Source: Comamonas sp. JUb58
GTDB lineage: Bacteria > Pseudomonadota > Gammaproteobacteria > Burkholderiales > Burkholderiaceae_C
NCBI RefSeq assembly: GCF_004364775.1
Contig: NZ_SOAL01000001.1
Span: 62,001-126,000, forward strand
DNA: 64,000 bases
Direction of reading: 5' to 3'
Below, one piece after another: positions 8,823-16,065 of this stretch. Numbering within the stretch: the stretch's first letter is position 1; the number at the start of each line of letters is the position of its first letter. A program made the translations under genes and the position numbers. The notes under the pieces are model-generated. The model did no database searches. It was given only the letters and a program-made list of their open reading frames with translations, and was not told where the DNA came from.

Positions 8823-9057
8823 ATAACGTCCTTGGCAATGATGTTACGCACGATCAATACATTCGATCGAGCCAATAAAGCAAAAGTCGAAGTCTATTTA
8901 GCAAAGCGCCACGAAACGCATGATGAAGGTCAAAGAAGGTGAATCAATGACGGTTAGCAACGGTTTGTCGCGCGAAGTGCACATGTGACATAGTGTAAAT
9001 GTATTTATTTGTTTCTGCCACTACTTGGCGACATGCCGGAACACGGAATACACACCC

Positions 9058-9098
9058 AAAAAAAATGCACCACCGGCCCCTCAAGACCCGTGGTGCAT
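9058..9098 (-). terminator. Rho-independent terminator of the FhuE-like receptor
   Basis: Reverse-strand reading gives ATGCACCAC, a 16-base loop, GTGGTGCAT (perfect 9-bp stem, 9065-9073 with 9090-9098), then eight Ts from the A-run at 9058-9065. It follows the receptor stop at 9118 by about 20 bases. Confidence 0.85.
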
Positions 9099-9117
9099 TA
9101 CTTGAAAACAGCAGCGC

Positions 9118-11550
9118 TTAGAACTTGTAGTTCAAGCTCACCGTCACCGTGCGCGGCTCGCCCCAGGTGTAGGTGCTGTACCAGCTGAAGATGGTGTAGT
9201 ACTTCTTGTCAAACAGGTTCTTCACGTTGAGCGAGGCGGAGAGCTGCTTGTTGAAGTCGTAGCGGGCCATGGCGTCCCAGATCCAGTAAGCCGGCACGGT
9301 GTGCACGGCATTGCCACCGGTCGGCACGCTGATGGTGCCCCAGGTCTTGTCCTGCCAGCGGGCGCCGCCGCCCACCGTCAAGCCGCTCAGGCTGCCGGCC
9401 ATCTTGTAGCTGGTGTAGAGGTTGAACTGGTTGGAGGGCGTGAGCGTGGTGACACGCTCGCCATCCTTGCGGGCAATGCTGTGCGAGTATCCGGCCTGGA
9501 TCTGCCAGGCCGGTGTGATCTGGCCCGACACCTCCGCCTCCCAGCCCCGGCTTTTGACGCCCTGGACCGCCCGGTAGGCAGGGTTGCCGCTGGGGGTAAT
9601 GCCCCCGCTCTCCACGGCAAAGTTGTCCTGCAAGGTCTGGAAGATGGCGGCGCTGGCATTGAGGCGGCCACCCAGGAACGAGGCCTTGGCCCCCAGCTCA
9701 TAGTTCTTGCCTTCCAGCGGATCCAGGGTTCGGCCTTGCTCGGTCTGGTAGGTCTGTGGTTTGAAGATACCGCTGTAGCTGGCATAGACCGAGTAGTTCT
9801 GGTTCAGGTCATACACGGCGCCCAGGTAGGGCGTGAAGACATTCTTCTCCTTTTGCTCTTGCACCCGGTTCTTGTAGTTGGAGAAGCGCCCGCCGGTGAT
9901 GAGCTTCAGGTCATCGCGCAGGTTCCAGCGGGCCGTCGTGTAGATGCCGCTCTCGTAGGTGCTCTCGTCATTGCTGTAATCCGGCGTGCTGTTCCAGACC
10001 GGTGCGGGCACCTTGCCATTCCACTGGTAGTAGTTGTCGACTACCCCGTCAAAGCCGCTGTTGTCGTTGTAGTAGCCATCGTTTTTCCAACGGCGCTTGG
10101 CCAGGCTGCCGCCCAGCACCAGCTCGTGGCTGCGCCCCAGCAGCGAGAAGGGGCCGCTGGCATACAGGTCGGCCGCATCGCTGGTGGTGCGGCCGATGTA
10201 CTGGCCCTTCCACATGCTGACCCCGGCGCCGGTCAGCGGATCGGGGTTGCCACCAGCTGCAGCACCCAGGTTGGCGTTGTAGCCATTGATCTGGTGGTTG
10301 AGCTGCAGCTTGCTCACCCAGCCGCTGTCGAAATTGTGTTCCAAGGTGGCAAAGGCGGTGCGCGTGTACTGGTCCCAATGGCTCCAGTCGGCACCGTTGT
10401 TGAACGAGCGCGGCATGGCGTTGAAATCGCCGTTCGCATCGAGCAAGGGAATCCCGCCCCAGGTCGATGCCGTGGGCTTGTTGTCCTGGCGGTCCGCGCC
10501 CAAGGTCAACAGGGTTTGGGGGCCCAGGTCCATCTCGACGATGCCGTAGAGCACGCCGGTCTTGCGCTCATAGCGGTCCAACTGCGAATGCTTGTCCTGG
10601 TAGGTCGCCACGCCGCGTGCGCGGATGCTGCCGCTGTCGTTGAGTGCGCCGCTGATGTCCAGCTCGCCCCGGTAGTTCTGGTAGCTGCCAGCGCTGATGC
10701 TGGCATGGCCGCTGAATTCCTTGGTCGGCTTTTTGCGCACCAGGTTGATGGTGGCACCCGGATCGCCACTGCCCGTGAGCAGGCCGGTGGCGCCCTTGAG
10801 CACTTCGACCCGGTCGTAGATGGCCATGTCGGTGAGCGTATTGCCGGCGGAGTAGGACGAGTCACGCGACATCGGAATGCCGTCGTACTGGAAGTTCTGA
10901 ATCGCAAAGCCGCGCGCGTAGTACTCGGTGCGCTCGCTGTCGTAGGTCACGATGCTCACGCCCGGCGTGTGGTTGATGACATCGTCAATGGAATTGAGCT
11001 GGAAATCGTCCATCACCTGGCGGGTGACGACACTGACGGACTGCGGCGTCTCGCGCGGGGTCAGCACCAGGCGGGTTGCCGTTGCAATGGCACCGGGCGT
11101 GTACGAGCCCGAGCCCTCGGTGATCTCGCCGAGCTGGTTGGTGCGCACCGTGACTTCCGACAGCGTGACTTCGGCACCCGCTGCGCTTGCGGCCGATGGT
11201 GCAGCAGATACAGATGCTGCTGGGGCCGCTGCCGCTGCCTGTACCGTCAGCACGCCGCCTTCCACCCGCCCTTGCAAGCCGGAGCCTTGCAGCAAGGTCG
11301 CCAATGCCTGCGACACCTGCTGCGCACCTTGCAGCGCTGGCGCCTGGCGGCCCTGCGCCGCTTCGGGCGCTGCGGTAAAGCTGAGGTTTGCCTGGCGGGC
11401 AAATTGCGCCAGCGCGCTGGCCAGCGGTTGTGCAGGAATATCAAAGCTGGCGGTCTGCGCCAGCGTCGCCTGCATGTGCAAGGCCAGGCCCAGGCAGACA
11501 GCCGCATGCGCCAGCACGGTGCGGCGGGGCTTGAAGGTGAAGGAAGACAT
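9118..11550 (-). CDS. TonB-dependent ferric-siderophore receptor, FhuE-like, with STN domain
   Basis: Outer-membrane receptor of 810 residues using TonB energy to import a ferri-siderophore. A signal peptide (about 1-31) precedes an STN signalling domain (about 35-105), a plug (ETPQSVSVVTRQVMDD, RTEYYARGF, IQYDGIP-type segment FQYDGIP) and a 22-strand barrel ending in aromatic F. The plug resembles FhuE (hydroxamate siderophores such as coprogen). I chose the ATG at 11550 because it begins a clean signal peptide; a longer frame to 11634 gives none. A Fur-like box lies at 11914-11930, and an inverted repeat covers the ribosome-site region. No sigma/anti-sigma pair is adjacent, so the STN domain may signal to a remote system or be vestigial. 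Confidence 0.88.
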   Translation of the reverse strand: MSSFTFKPRRTVLAHAAVCLGLALHMQATLAQTASFDIPAQPLASALAQFARQANLSFTAAPEAAQGRQAPALQGAQQVSQALATLLQGSGLQGRVEGGVLTVQAAAAAPAASVSAAPSAASAAGAEVTLSEVTVRTNQLGEITEGSGSYTPGAIATATRLVLTPRETPQSVSVVTRQVMDDFQLNSIDDVINHTPGVSIVTYDSERTEYYARGFAIQNFQYDGIPMSRDSSYSAGNTLTDMAIYDRVEVLKGATGLLTGSGDPGATINLVRKKPTKEFSGHASISAGSYQNYRGELDISGALNDSGSIRARGVATYQDKHSQLDRYERKTGVLYGIVEMDLGPQTLLTLGADRQDNKPTASTWGGIPLLDANGDFNAMPRSFNNGADWSHWDQYTRTAFATLEHNFDSGWVSKLQLNHQINGYNANLGAAAGGNPDPLTGAGVSMWKGQYIGRTTSDAADLYASGPFSLLGRSHELVLGGSLAKRRWKNDGYYNDNSGFDGVVDNYYQWNGKVPAPVWNSTPDYSNDESTYESGIYTTARWNLRDDLKLITGGRFSNYKNRVQEQKEKNVFTPYLGAVYDLNQNYSVYASYSGIFKPQTYQTEQGRTLDPLEGKNYELGAKASFLGGRLNASAAIFQTLQDNFAVESGGITPSGNPAYRAVQGVKSRGWEAEVSGQITPAWQIQAGYSHSIARKDGERVTTLTPSNQFNLYTSYKMAGSLSGLTVGGGARWQDKTWGTISVPTGGNAVHTVPAYWIWDAMARYDFNKQLSASLNVKNLFDKKYYTIFSWYSTYTWGEPRTVTVSLNYKF

Positions 11551-11558
11551 GAAAGGTT

Positions 11559-11591
11559 TCTCGTCCGATAAATAGCAATGACGGGACGAGA
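11559..11591 (-). promoter_or_regulatory. Leader hairpin next to receptor start
   Basis: TCTCGTCC (11559-11566) and GGACGAGA (11584-11591) form a perfect 8-bp inverted repeat with a 17-base loop. On the transcript, the 3' arm ends 8 bases before the ATG at 11550 and contains the only purine-rich ribosome-site candidate (GGACGAGA). Folding could limit translation. The repeat is seen; the function is inferred. Confidence 0.45.
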
Positions 11592-11913
11592 CAACGCCAC
11601 CTGACCTGTGCTGCACGCTGAGAGTCGCTAACACAACCCTTGATACGTCGTTACCAAGCCTTGTCGTACGTCTGTACTGCCTGCGGCTTGGCGCCTAGTC
11701 TCAACCGCAAACCTTCGGTTTGCTGGGCCGTGTTAGCGAATCTAAAAGCAAGCCACCAGAGCGAAGCGCATGCGGCGCTGTCACCGTCCGATGGATTTCT
11801 GCGTGCGTGGCGTGGGCTGGTCAGCGCGGGAAATCCTCAAAGCCTTGCGGCCACCGCCCCGCTTGGATCAAGGGCGGCAGCCTGCAAAAGGCGCTGCCAA
11901 TGGTACTTATCAA

Positions 11914-11930
11914 ATGCGAATCAGTCTCAT
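11914..11930. promoter_or_regulatory. Fur-like box
   Basis: ATGCGAATCAGTCTCAT resembles the betaproteobacterial Fur palindrome (ATGmGAATnATTCkCAT form). Six of eight positions are symmetric around the central C. It lies between a siderophore receptor and a VOC gene; the receptor is the likely target. Confidence 0.6.
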
Positions 11931-12022
11931 ACTCAATACTATTTAGTGACATTTCAGCAACAGTTTTGTGAAACCACGAGCGCGCTGCGGGTCTGCAGGC
12001 CGATCAGCCGCCTGCTCTTGTA

Positions 12023-12062
12023 TGCACGCGCCTGTTGCACGCGCCTGTATGCACGCGCCTGT
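12023..12062. repeat. Three tandem copies of a 13-mer
   Basis: TGCACGCGCCTGT occurs at 12023-12035, 12036-12048 and, after one extra base, 12050-12062. It lies 46 bases before the VOC start. The copies are identical, which suggests recent slippage. No known function. Confidence 0.8.
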
Positions 12063-12107
12063 CATCACGCCAACACAGCACGTCTGCCGCTGCGATAATC
12101 GCTCGCC

Positions 12108-12473
12108 ATGACCATCGCGCTCACCACCCTGCTCATCTACGCCAAAGACATGCAACGCACGGCGCGCTTTTATGTCGAGCATTTTGGCTATGCCTCTGAC
12201 TGCAAGGTGGTCGACGGCCTGATCAGCCTCCAGCCCCTGCACGGCGGCGCGGAGATCCTGATCCACCAGGCCGCCAAGAGCCTGAAGTTTGGCTCTGCGG
12301 TACTCAAGCTCAGCTTCAGCGTGGCAGACGTTGAGCAATTTGTGGCCCAGGCCGCCGCCAAGGGGCTGGCATTTGGCAGCCTGCACCAGGCCAATGGCTA
12401 CGCCTTCGCCAACACCAAGGACCCGGATGGCAACTCCATCAGCGTGTCGAGCCGCCAGTACCGGACGAGCTAA
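12108..12473 (+). CDS. VOC-superfamily (glyoxalase/bleomycin-resistance fold) protein
   Basis: 121 residues forming one vicinal-oxygen-chelate unit of two beta-alpha-beta-beta-beta modules: MTIALTTLLIYAKDMQRTARFYVEHFG at the start and GYAFANTKDPDGNSISV at the end. FYxxxxG and the DPDGN turn are typical. Members include metal-dependent isomerases, dioxygenases and drug-binding proteins; the substrate cannot be told from sequence. It stands alone, forward strand, 125 bases before the kinase-like gene. The ATG is consistent with family starts. Confidence 0.85.
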   Translation: MTIALTTLLIYAKDMQRTARFYVEHFGYASDCKVVDGLISLQPLHGGAEILIHQAAKSLKFGSAVLKLSFSVADVEQFVAQAAAKGLAFGSLHQANGYAFANTKDPDGNSISVSSRQYRTS

Positions 12474-12598
12474 GCGACAGGTCAAACGATCGGCATCGTC
12501 GCCAGCAAGCTGCGCTATTCCAGGCCAAGGGTTTGGCTAGAATCCCCTCTCTTTGCCCGCGAGCAGCACCGCGGGCCACAACCCGGCAAAGGATGGAG

Positions 12599-13135
12599 AT
12601 GCGCTATCTGGTGGTAGGCACAAGCGGGGCAGGCAAATCAACTTTTGCCCAAGCGCTGGCAGAGCTGACGGCATCCCGCTATATCGAGCTGGACGCGCTG
12701 TACTGGGGGCCGGACTGGCAAGCCGTGCCGACGGAGCAATTCCGGCAACGGGTGGCGCAGGCCACGCAAGGCGAGCGCTGGGTGGCCGATGGCAACTACA
12801 GCGATGTGCGCGATATCCTCTGGCCGCAAGCCAGCCATGTGCTGTGGCTCAACTACAGCCGCTTCACGGTTTTCTCGCGCCTGCTCTGGCGCACGCTCCG
12901 GCACAGCATCACGCGCCAGCGCCTGTCGCACGGCAACCGGGAGTCGCTGGCGATGGCCTTGTTCTCCAAGAATTCGATCCTGCTGTGGGCCTGGACGACC
13001 TACGCTAAAAACCAGCGCAAGTTTGCGGCGCTGCGCAATGATAGGCAGTTTGCGCATCTGCAGTGGCTGGAGATCCGCAAGCCGTCAGAGGCGGCTAAGC
13101 TGCTCCAGACCATCGCTACACCACCACAGCGCTGA
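12599..13135 (+). CDS. P-loop kinase-like protein (adenylate-kinase/FlaR-topology-modulation type)
   Basis: 178 residues beginning MRYLVVGTSGAGKST, a Walker A motif at 7-14 with AdK-like spacing. Next come ELDALYWGPDW (typical of the FlaR/topology modulation group), WVADGNYSDVR, a LWLNYSR strand and an arginine-rich lid. These are small NTP-binding proteins of unclear substrate, annotated as adenylate kinases or topology modulators. The start at 12599 is preceded by AAAGGA at good spacing; upstream in-frame starts lack this. It converges with the acylase-like gene 18 bases further on. Confidence 0.8.
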   Translation: MRYLVVGTSGAGKSTFAQALAELTASRYIELDALYWGPDWQAVPTEQFRQRVAQATQGERWVADGNYSDVRDILWPQASHVLWLNYSRFTVFSRLLWRTLRHSITRQRLSHGNRESLAMALFSKNSILLWAWTTYAKNQRKFAALRNDRQFAHLQWLEIRKPSEAAKLLQTIATPPQR

Positions 13136-13152
13136 CGCAGCACCGCACCGCC

Positions 13153-14235
13153 TTACTGCAGCCCCAGGAACTTGAACGGCGCCGAAGGCTGGAAGGCCGC
13201 CGTCGCATCGCCGGCATACGCATGGTTCTGGTTCGGTCCCAGATCCAGCTTCATCACCTTGCCGCTGTCGTGGCTGAAGTTCAGTGCCTTCAGGTCCACC
13301 CAGAAGGTATTGGGGGTCAGGGCCGATTCAAAGAAGTAGAGCTTGCGCTTGTGGTCGAAGACCGTGCGCCAACGCGTCGATGAGATATTGGGCTGGTCCG
13401 GGGTCGTGATGCCATAGGGCACGGAGACATTGCGGATCACGCTGAACACGCTGGCCAGCGCCTTGTTGGGCTCCTGGTCCTGCGGCACGGCATTGACGTA
13501 GAAGGAGGCGCGCGCAAAGCGGTCGGCAGCGCGGTTGGTGCCTGGCAGCATGACGGTGCCGCCAATCTGCTTCCAGTAGCTGTTCAGCGCCAGCTGCTCG
13601 TCAAAGGTGGGCGAGTTGGTCATCACCTGGTAGCTGCGGCTGTGGTGGATGACCTGGCGGCCGCCGATGTACTCGACGATGGCGCTGTCGCCACTGGCGT
13701 CCGACATCGACAGGTGCAAGGTGGTGAGCCGGTCCTCGCCGGGCACATTGTCCGAGACGATGGTGAAGGGCTGCTGCTCCAGCGCCTTGACGGCCTCGGC
13801 CACGGTCGCAAAGTTGTCGAGCACATACTGCGCCCAGGCGGCAATCGTCAGGCCGGGCTTGCTCTTGTCATCAAACTGGGGGTACTGCGATTCGGCCAGC
13901 CACAGCAGGTTGGCGCTCAGCCCCGCTTCGTTGACGCCATCGGTGGTCGAGACGTCGTAGCCCGAGGTCACCAGGCTGCCGTAGCGCGAGGTCCAGCGCA
14001 GCGAGTTGGGCCCCGCCTGGCCCGTGCGCTCCATGCCGCGTGGCAAGACCCAGAGGTTGCTGGTGATGTCGTTTTTCCAGTCCATCGAGCGCGCGGTGAT
14101 CACCTGGTCATTGGCACCCAGGTAGACCACCCGCGTGCAGGCGATGGCGCTGCTGATGCTGCTGAGGCCCAGCACGCCCGCCAACATGGTCGCAGCCAGC
14201 TTGCGCGCAGTCGGCCGATTATTCTTGTTCGTCAT
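13153..14235 (-). CDS. Secreted choloylglycine hydrolase/penicillin V acylase family Ntn-hydrolase
   Basis: 360 residues. The signal peptide (about 1-32) ends SSISSAIA immediately before Cys33 (ACTRVVYLG), so signal cleavage would expose the N-terminal nucleophile Cys. Other family residues: Arg and Asp in TARSMDW, Asn in MTNSPTFDEQ, and Arg in the NRAADRFARA segment. Members cleave linear amides: bile-salt conjugates, penicillin V, and in Gram-negatives acyl-homoserine lactones. The periplasmic location and proteobacterial host favour an acyl-amide/AHL acylase over bile-salt hydrolase, but this is inference. It lies upstream of the small antigen-like gene on the same strand, separated by about 90 bases. 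Confidence 0.87.
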   Translation of the reverse strand: MTNKNNRPTARKLAATMLAGVLGLSSISSAIACTRVVYLGANDQVITARSMDWKNDITSNLWVLPRGMERTGQAGPNSLRWTSRYGSLVTSGYDVSTTDGVNEAGLSANLLWLAESQYPQFDDKSKPGLTIAAWAQYVLDNFATVAEAVKALEQQPFTIVSDNVPGEDRLTTLHLSMSDASGDSAIVEYIGGRQVIHHSRSYQVMTNSPTFDEQLALNSYWKQIGGTVMLPGTNRAADRFARASFYVNAVPQDQEPNKALASVFSVIRNVSVPYGITTPDQPNISSTRWRTVFDHKRKLYFFESALTPNTFWVDLKALNFSHDSGKVMKLDLGPNQNHAYAGDATAAFQPSAPFKFLGLQ

Positions 14236-14327
14236 TGGTCTCTCCCTCCCATCGGTTGGTTTGGCTTTTTAGGACAAGCCAGCAGGCCGCGCCTACCGCA
14301 TCGGGCAGGAGCGACCCTGCTGCTGGT

Positions 14328-14726
14328 TTACTGCGCGCTGGCCTTCCAGGTTCCGTTGGGCTGCTTGCAGAACCAGAACTGCCATTCCTCCTTGAGCTTG
14401 CCGGTGGGGCGGCTGGCTTCCACATTCAGCAGGCGGCAGGTGTCGGCCTTCTGGGTCTGGCTGGTTTGCAGCGGGGTCAGTGCCATCTGCACCTGGCGCG
14501 AGCGCGGGCCCTGGCTGCTGGTCCACTGCGTGGTGCTCTTGTCGGCGGCGTTGTTCAGCACATCGCCCACGGCCTTGCGCAACGCAGGCACATCCTTGGC
14601 GGGCACGCTGGCCGTGATGGTCTGGTTGAGAAACGACAGGGGCGCGGCAGAAGCGGCAAAGGCCAGGCCACCCAGAACGGTGGCCAGCACCAGGGCGGGC
14701 AGTTGGCGTGCAGCAGGCTTTTTCAT
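14328..14726 (-). CDS. Exported 17-kDa-surface-antigen-like protein (RT0821/Lpp0805 type)
   Basis: 132 residues. The signal peptide MKKPAARQLPALVLAT... ends at about 28 (SAA). The mature part carries the family pattern: a ALRKAVGDVLNNA helix, QWTSSQGPRSRQV, CRLLNVE, and a FCKQPNGTWK ending. The two Cys may form a disulfide. These periplasmic or outer-membrane proteins have no defined biochemical role. The ATG at 14726 begins a clean signal peptide; longer frames were rejected. It is divergent from the LysR gene at 14926. Confidence 0.68.
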   Translation of the reverse strand: MKKPAARQLPALVLATVLGGLAFAASAAPLSFLNQTITASVPAKDVPALRKAVGDVLNNAADKSTTQWTSSQGPRSRQVQMALTPLQTSQTQKADTCRLLNVEASRPTGKLKEEWQFWFCKQPNGTWKASAQ

Positions 14727-14925
14727 GGTGTCATATCCTCTCATTGAATTTCTCGGTGCGATCGCCAGCAAAGCCGCAGACCTGCCATGCAGACAGGCCC
14801 AGCGCGCTTCACCCGGGCTCGCGTTATCAGCGAGATGATCATATTCCATATAGTCTGATCCACCCACCCTATGAAACTGACGATGCCCTTGCGCAACGCC
14901 ACCATGCCCCCAGCAGGAACCCGCC

Positions 14926-15843
14926 ATGCCCCGCGAAAACATCAATGACTTGTTGGCCTTTGTCGCCGTCGCGCGGGAAGGCAGCTTTACCAAGGCCGCC
15001 GCGCAACTGGGCGTGTCGCAGTCGGCACTGAGCCACACCATCCGGGGCCTGGAGGCCCGCATGGGTGTGCGGCTGCTCAGCCGCACCACGCGCAGCGTCT
15101 CACCCACCGAGGCGGGTGCCTATCTGCTGGCCCGCATTGGCCCGGGCTTTGACGAGATCGAATCGGGCGTGGCTGCGCTCAGCGATTTTCGGGACACGCC
15201 GCGCGGCAATGTCCGCATCACCACGGCCGAGCATGCGGCCAACACCGTGCTCTGGCCCAAGCTCGCGCCGGTGATGCAGCGCTACCCGGATATCTCCATC
15301 GAGATCAATGTCGACTACGGCCTGGGCGACATCGTCGCGCAGCGCTTTGACATGGGCATCCGCCTGGGCGACCAGGTGGCCAAGGACATGATTGCGGTGC
15401 GCATCGGGCCCGACTGGCGCATGGCGATTGTGGCGACGCCCGACTACCTGGCGCGCATGCCCGCGCCCCAAGCGCCTCAGGACCTGGCCGCCCACCAGTG
15501 CATCACGATGCGCCTGCCCACCCATGGCGGGCTGATGGCCTGGGAGCTGGAGAAAGACGGCGCTGCGGTGCAGGTGCGCGTGCAGGGCCAATGGGTGTTC
15601 AACGGCAGCCGCGCCATGCTGCGCGCTGCGCTGGCGGGTTTTGGCCTGACCTATGTGCCCGAGGACATGGCCGCGACCCATCTTGCGCAGGGTGAGCTGG
15701 TACGGGTGCTGGATGACTGGTGCCAGCCCTTCAGCGGCTACCACCTGTACTACCCGCATCGGCGTGGCATGTCGCCTGCGATGCGCGTGGTGGTGGATGC
15801 CTTGCGCCACAGCGAGGTGCCCGCCTTGCACGCAGTGTTGTAG
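14926..15843 (+). CDS. LysR-family transcriptional regulator
   Basis: 305 residues. The N-terminal HTH is at about 19-45 (EGSFTKAAAQLGVSQSALSHTIRGLE) with TTRSVSPTEAG, then the effector domain (RGNVRITTAEHAA, FGLTYVPEDM). It belongs to the large DmlR/YafC-like group. It is divergent from the antigen-like/acylase genes at 14726 and may regulate them. The iron-regulated haem operon follows downstream but has its own Fur box. Confidence 0.9.
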   Translation: MPRENINDLLAFVAVAREGSFTKAAAQLGVSQSALSHTIRGLEARMGVRLLSRTTRSVSPTEAGAYLLARIGPGFDEIESGVAALSDFRDTPRGNVRITTAEHAANTVLWPKLAPVMQRYPDISIEINVDYGLGDIVAQRFDMGIRLGDQVAKDMIAVRIGPDWRMAIVATPDYLARMPAPQAPQDLAAHQCITMRLPTHGGLMAWELEKDGAAVQVRVQGQWVFNGSRAMLRAALAGFGLTYVPEDMAATHLAQGELVRVLDDWCQPFSGYHLYYPHRRGMSPAMRVVVDALRHSEVPALHAVL

Positions 15844-15871
15844 AAGTGAGCAAATGCAAGAAATTCGACGC

Positions 15872-15890
15872 AAATGATAATCATTTTCAT
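15872..15890. promoter_or_regulatory. Fur box upstream of haem receptor operon
   Basis: AAATGATAATCATTTTCAT closely matches the classical Fur 19-mer (GATAATGATAATCATTATC class). It lies about 175 bases before the TonB receptor ATG at 16066 and just after the LysR stop. A hairpin (15946-15974) follows in the leader. Fe2+-Fur repression of the operon is strongly suggested. Confidence 0.85.
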
Positions 15891-15945
15891 ATAGAATCGC
15901 TTTTTTCAGGCGCCAGCAATAACAAAACCATGCCATAAGGGCCTG

Positions 15946-15974
15946 CTGCAAACCTCGTTCTGAGGGTTCTGCAG
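15946..15974 (+). other. Leader hairpin between Fur box and haem receptor
   Basis: CTGCAAACCTC (15946-15956) pairs with GAGGGTTCTGCAG (15962-15974), with two single-base bulges and a five-base loop. A second short inverted repeat, CTGCAT/ATGCAG, is at about 15988-16006. Neither is followed by a T-run, so they look like 5'-UTR structure rather than a terminator. Confidence 0.45.
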
Positions 15975-16065
15975 CCGACCCCTCAGCCTGCATCATCCGC
16001 ATGCAGCACAGGTCAGTAGCCAGCAGTCCTTCCTTCCCCCCTCTTGCTTTAACTGGCTGGACCCT

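Larger units (their letters stand above)
11551..12107. other. Long intergenic region with Fur-like box and short repeats
   Basis: 557 bases between the receptor start and the divergent VOC gene. It holds an 8-bp inverted repeat by the receptor start (11559-11591), a Fur-like box (11914-11930) and three copies of TGCACGCGCCTGT (12023-12035, 12036-12048, 12050-12062). Open frames here look non-coding. The box is about 365 bases from the receptor ATG, so either the receptor has a long leader or an unrecognised transcript lies between. Confidence 0.6.

Noticed and set aside
9301-11571. 756-codon forward frame opposite the FhuE-like receptor
   Set aside because: Antisense shadow of a real gene caused by G/C third positions; the translation is Gly/Ala/Arg/His-rich with no domain. 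Same reasoning for long antisense frames at 945-2546, 2122-3780, 17074-19842, 24831-25976, 46843-48666, 49983-51365, 53248-54291 and 61774-63771.
12023-12062. CRISPR array
   Set aside because: Repeats are 13 bases and essentially tandem, with no spacers.
11640-12098. 152-codon forward frame in the receptor/VOC gap
   Set aside because: Cys/Arg-rich, includes the tandem 13-mers, no family pattern.
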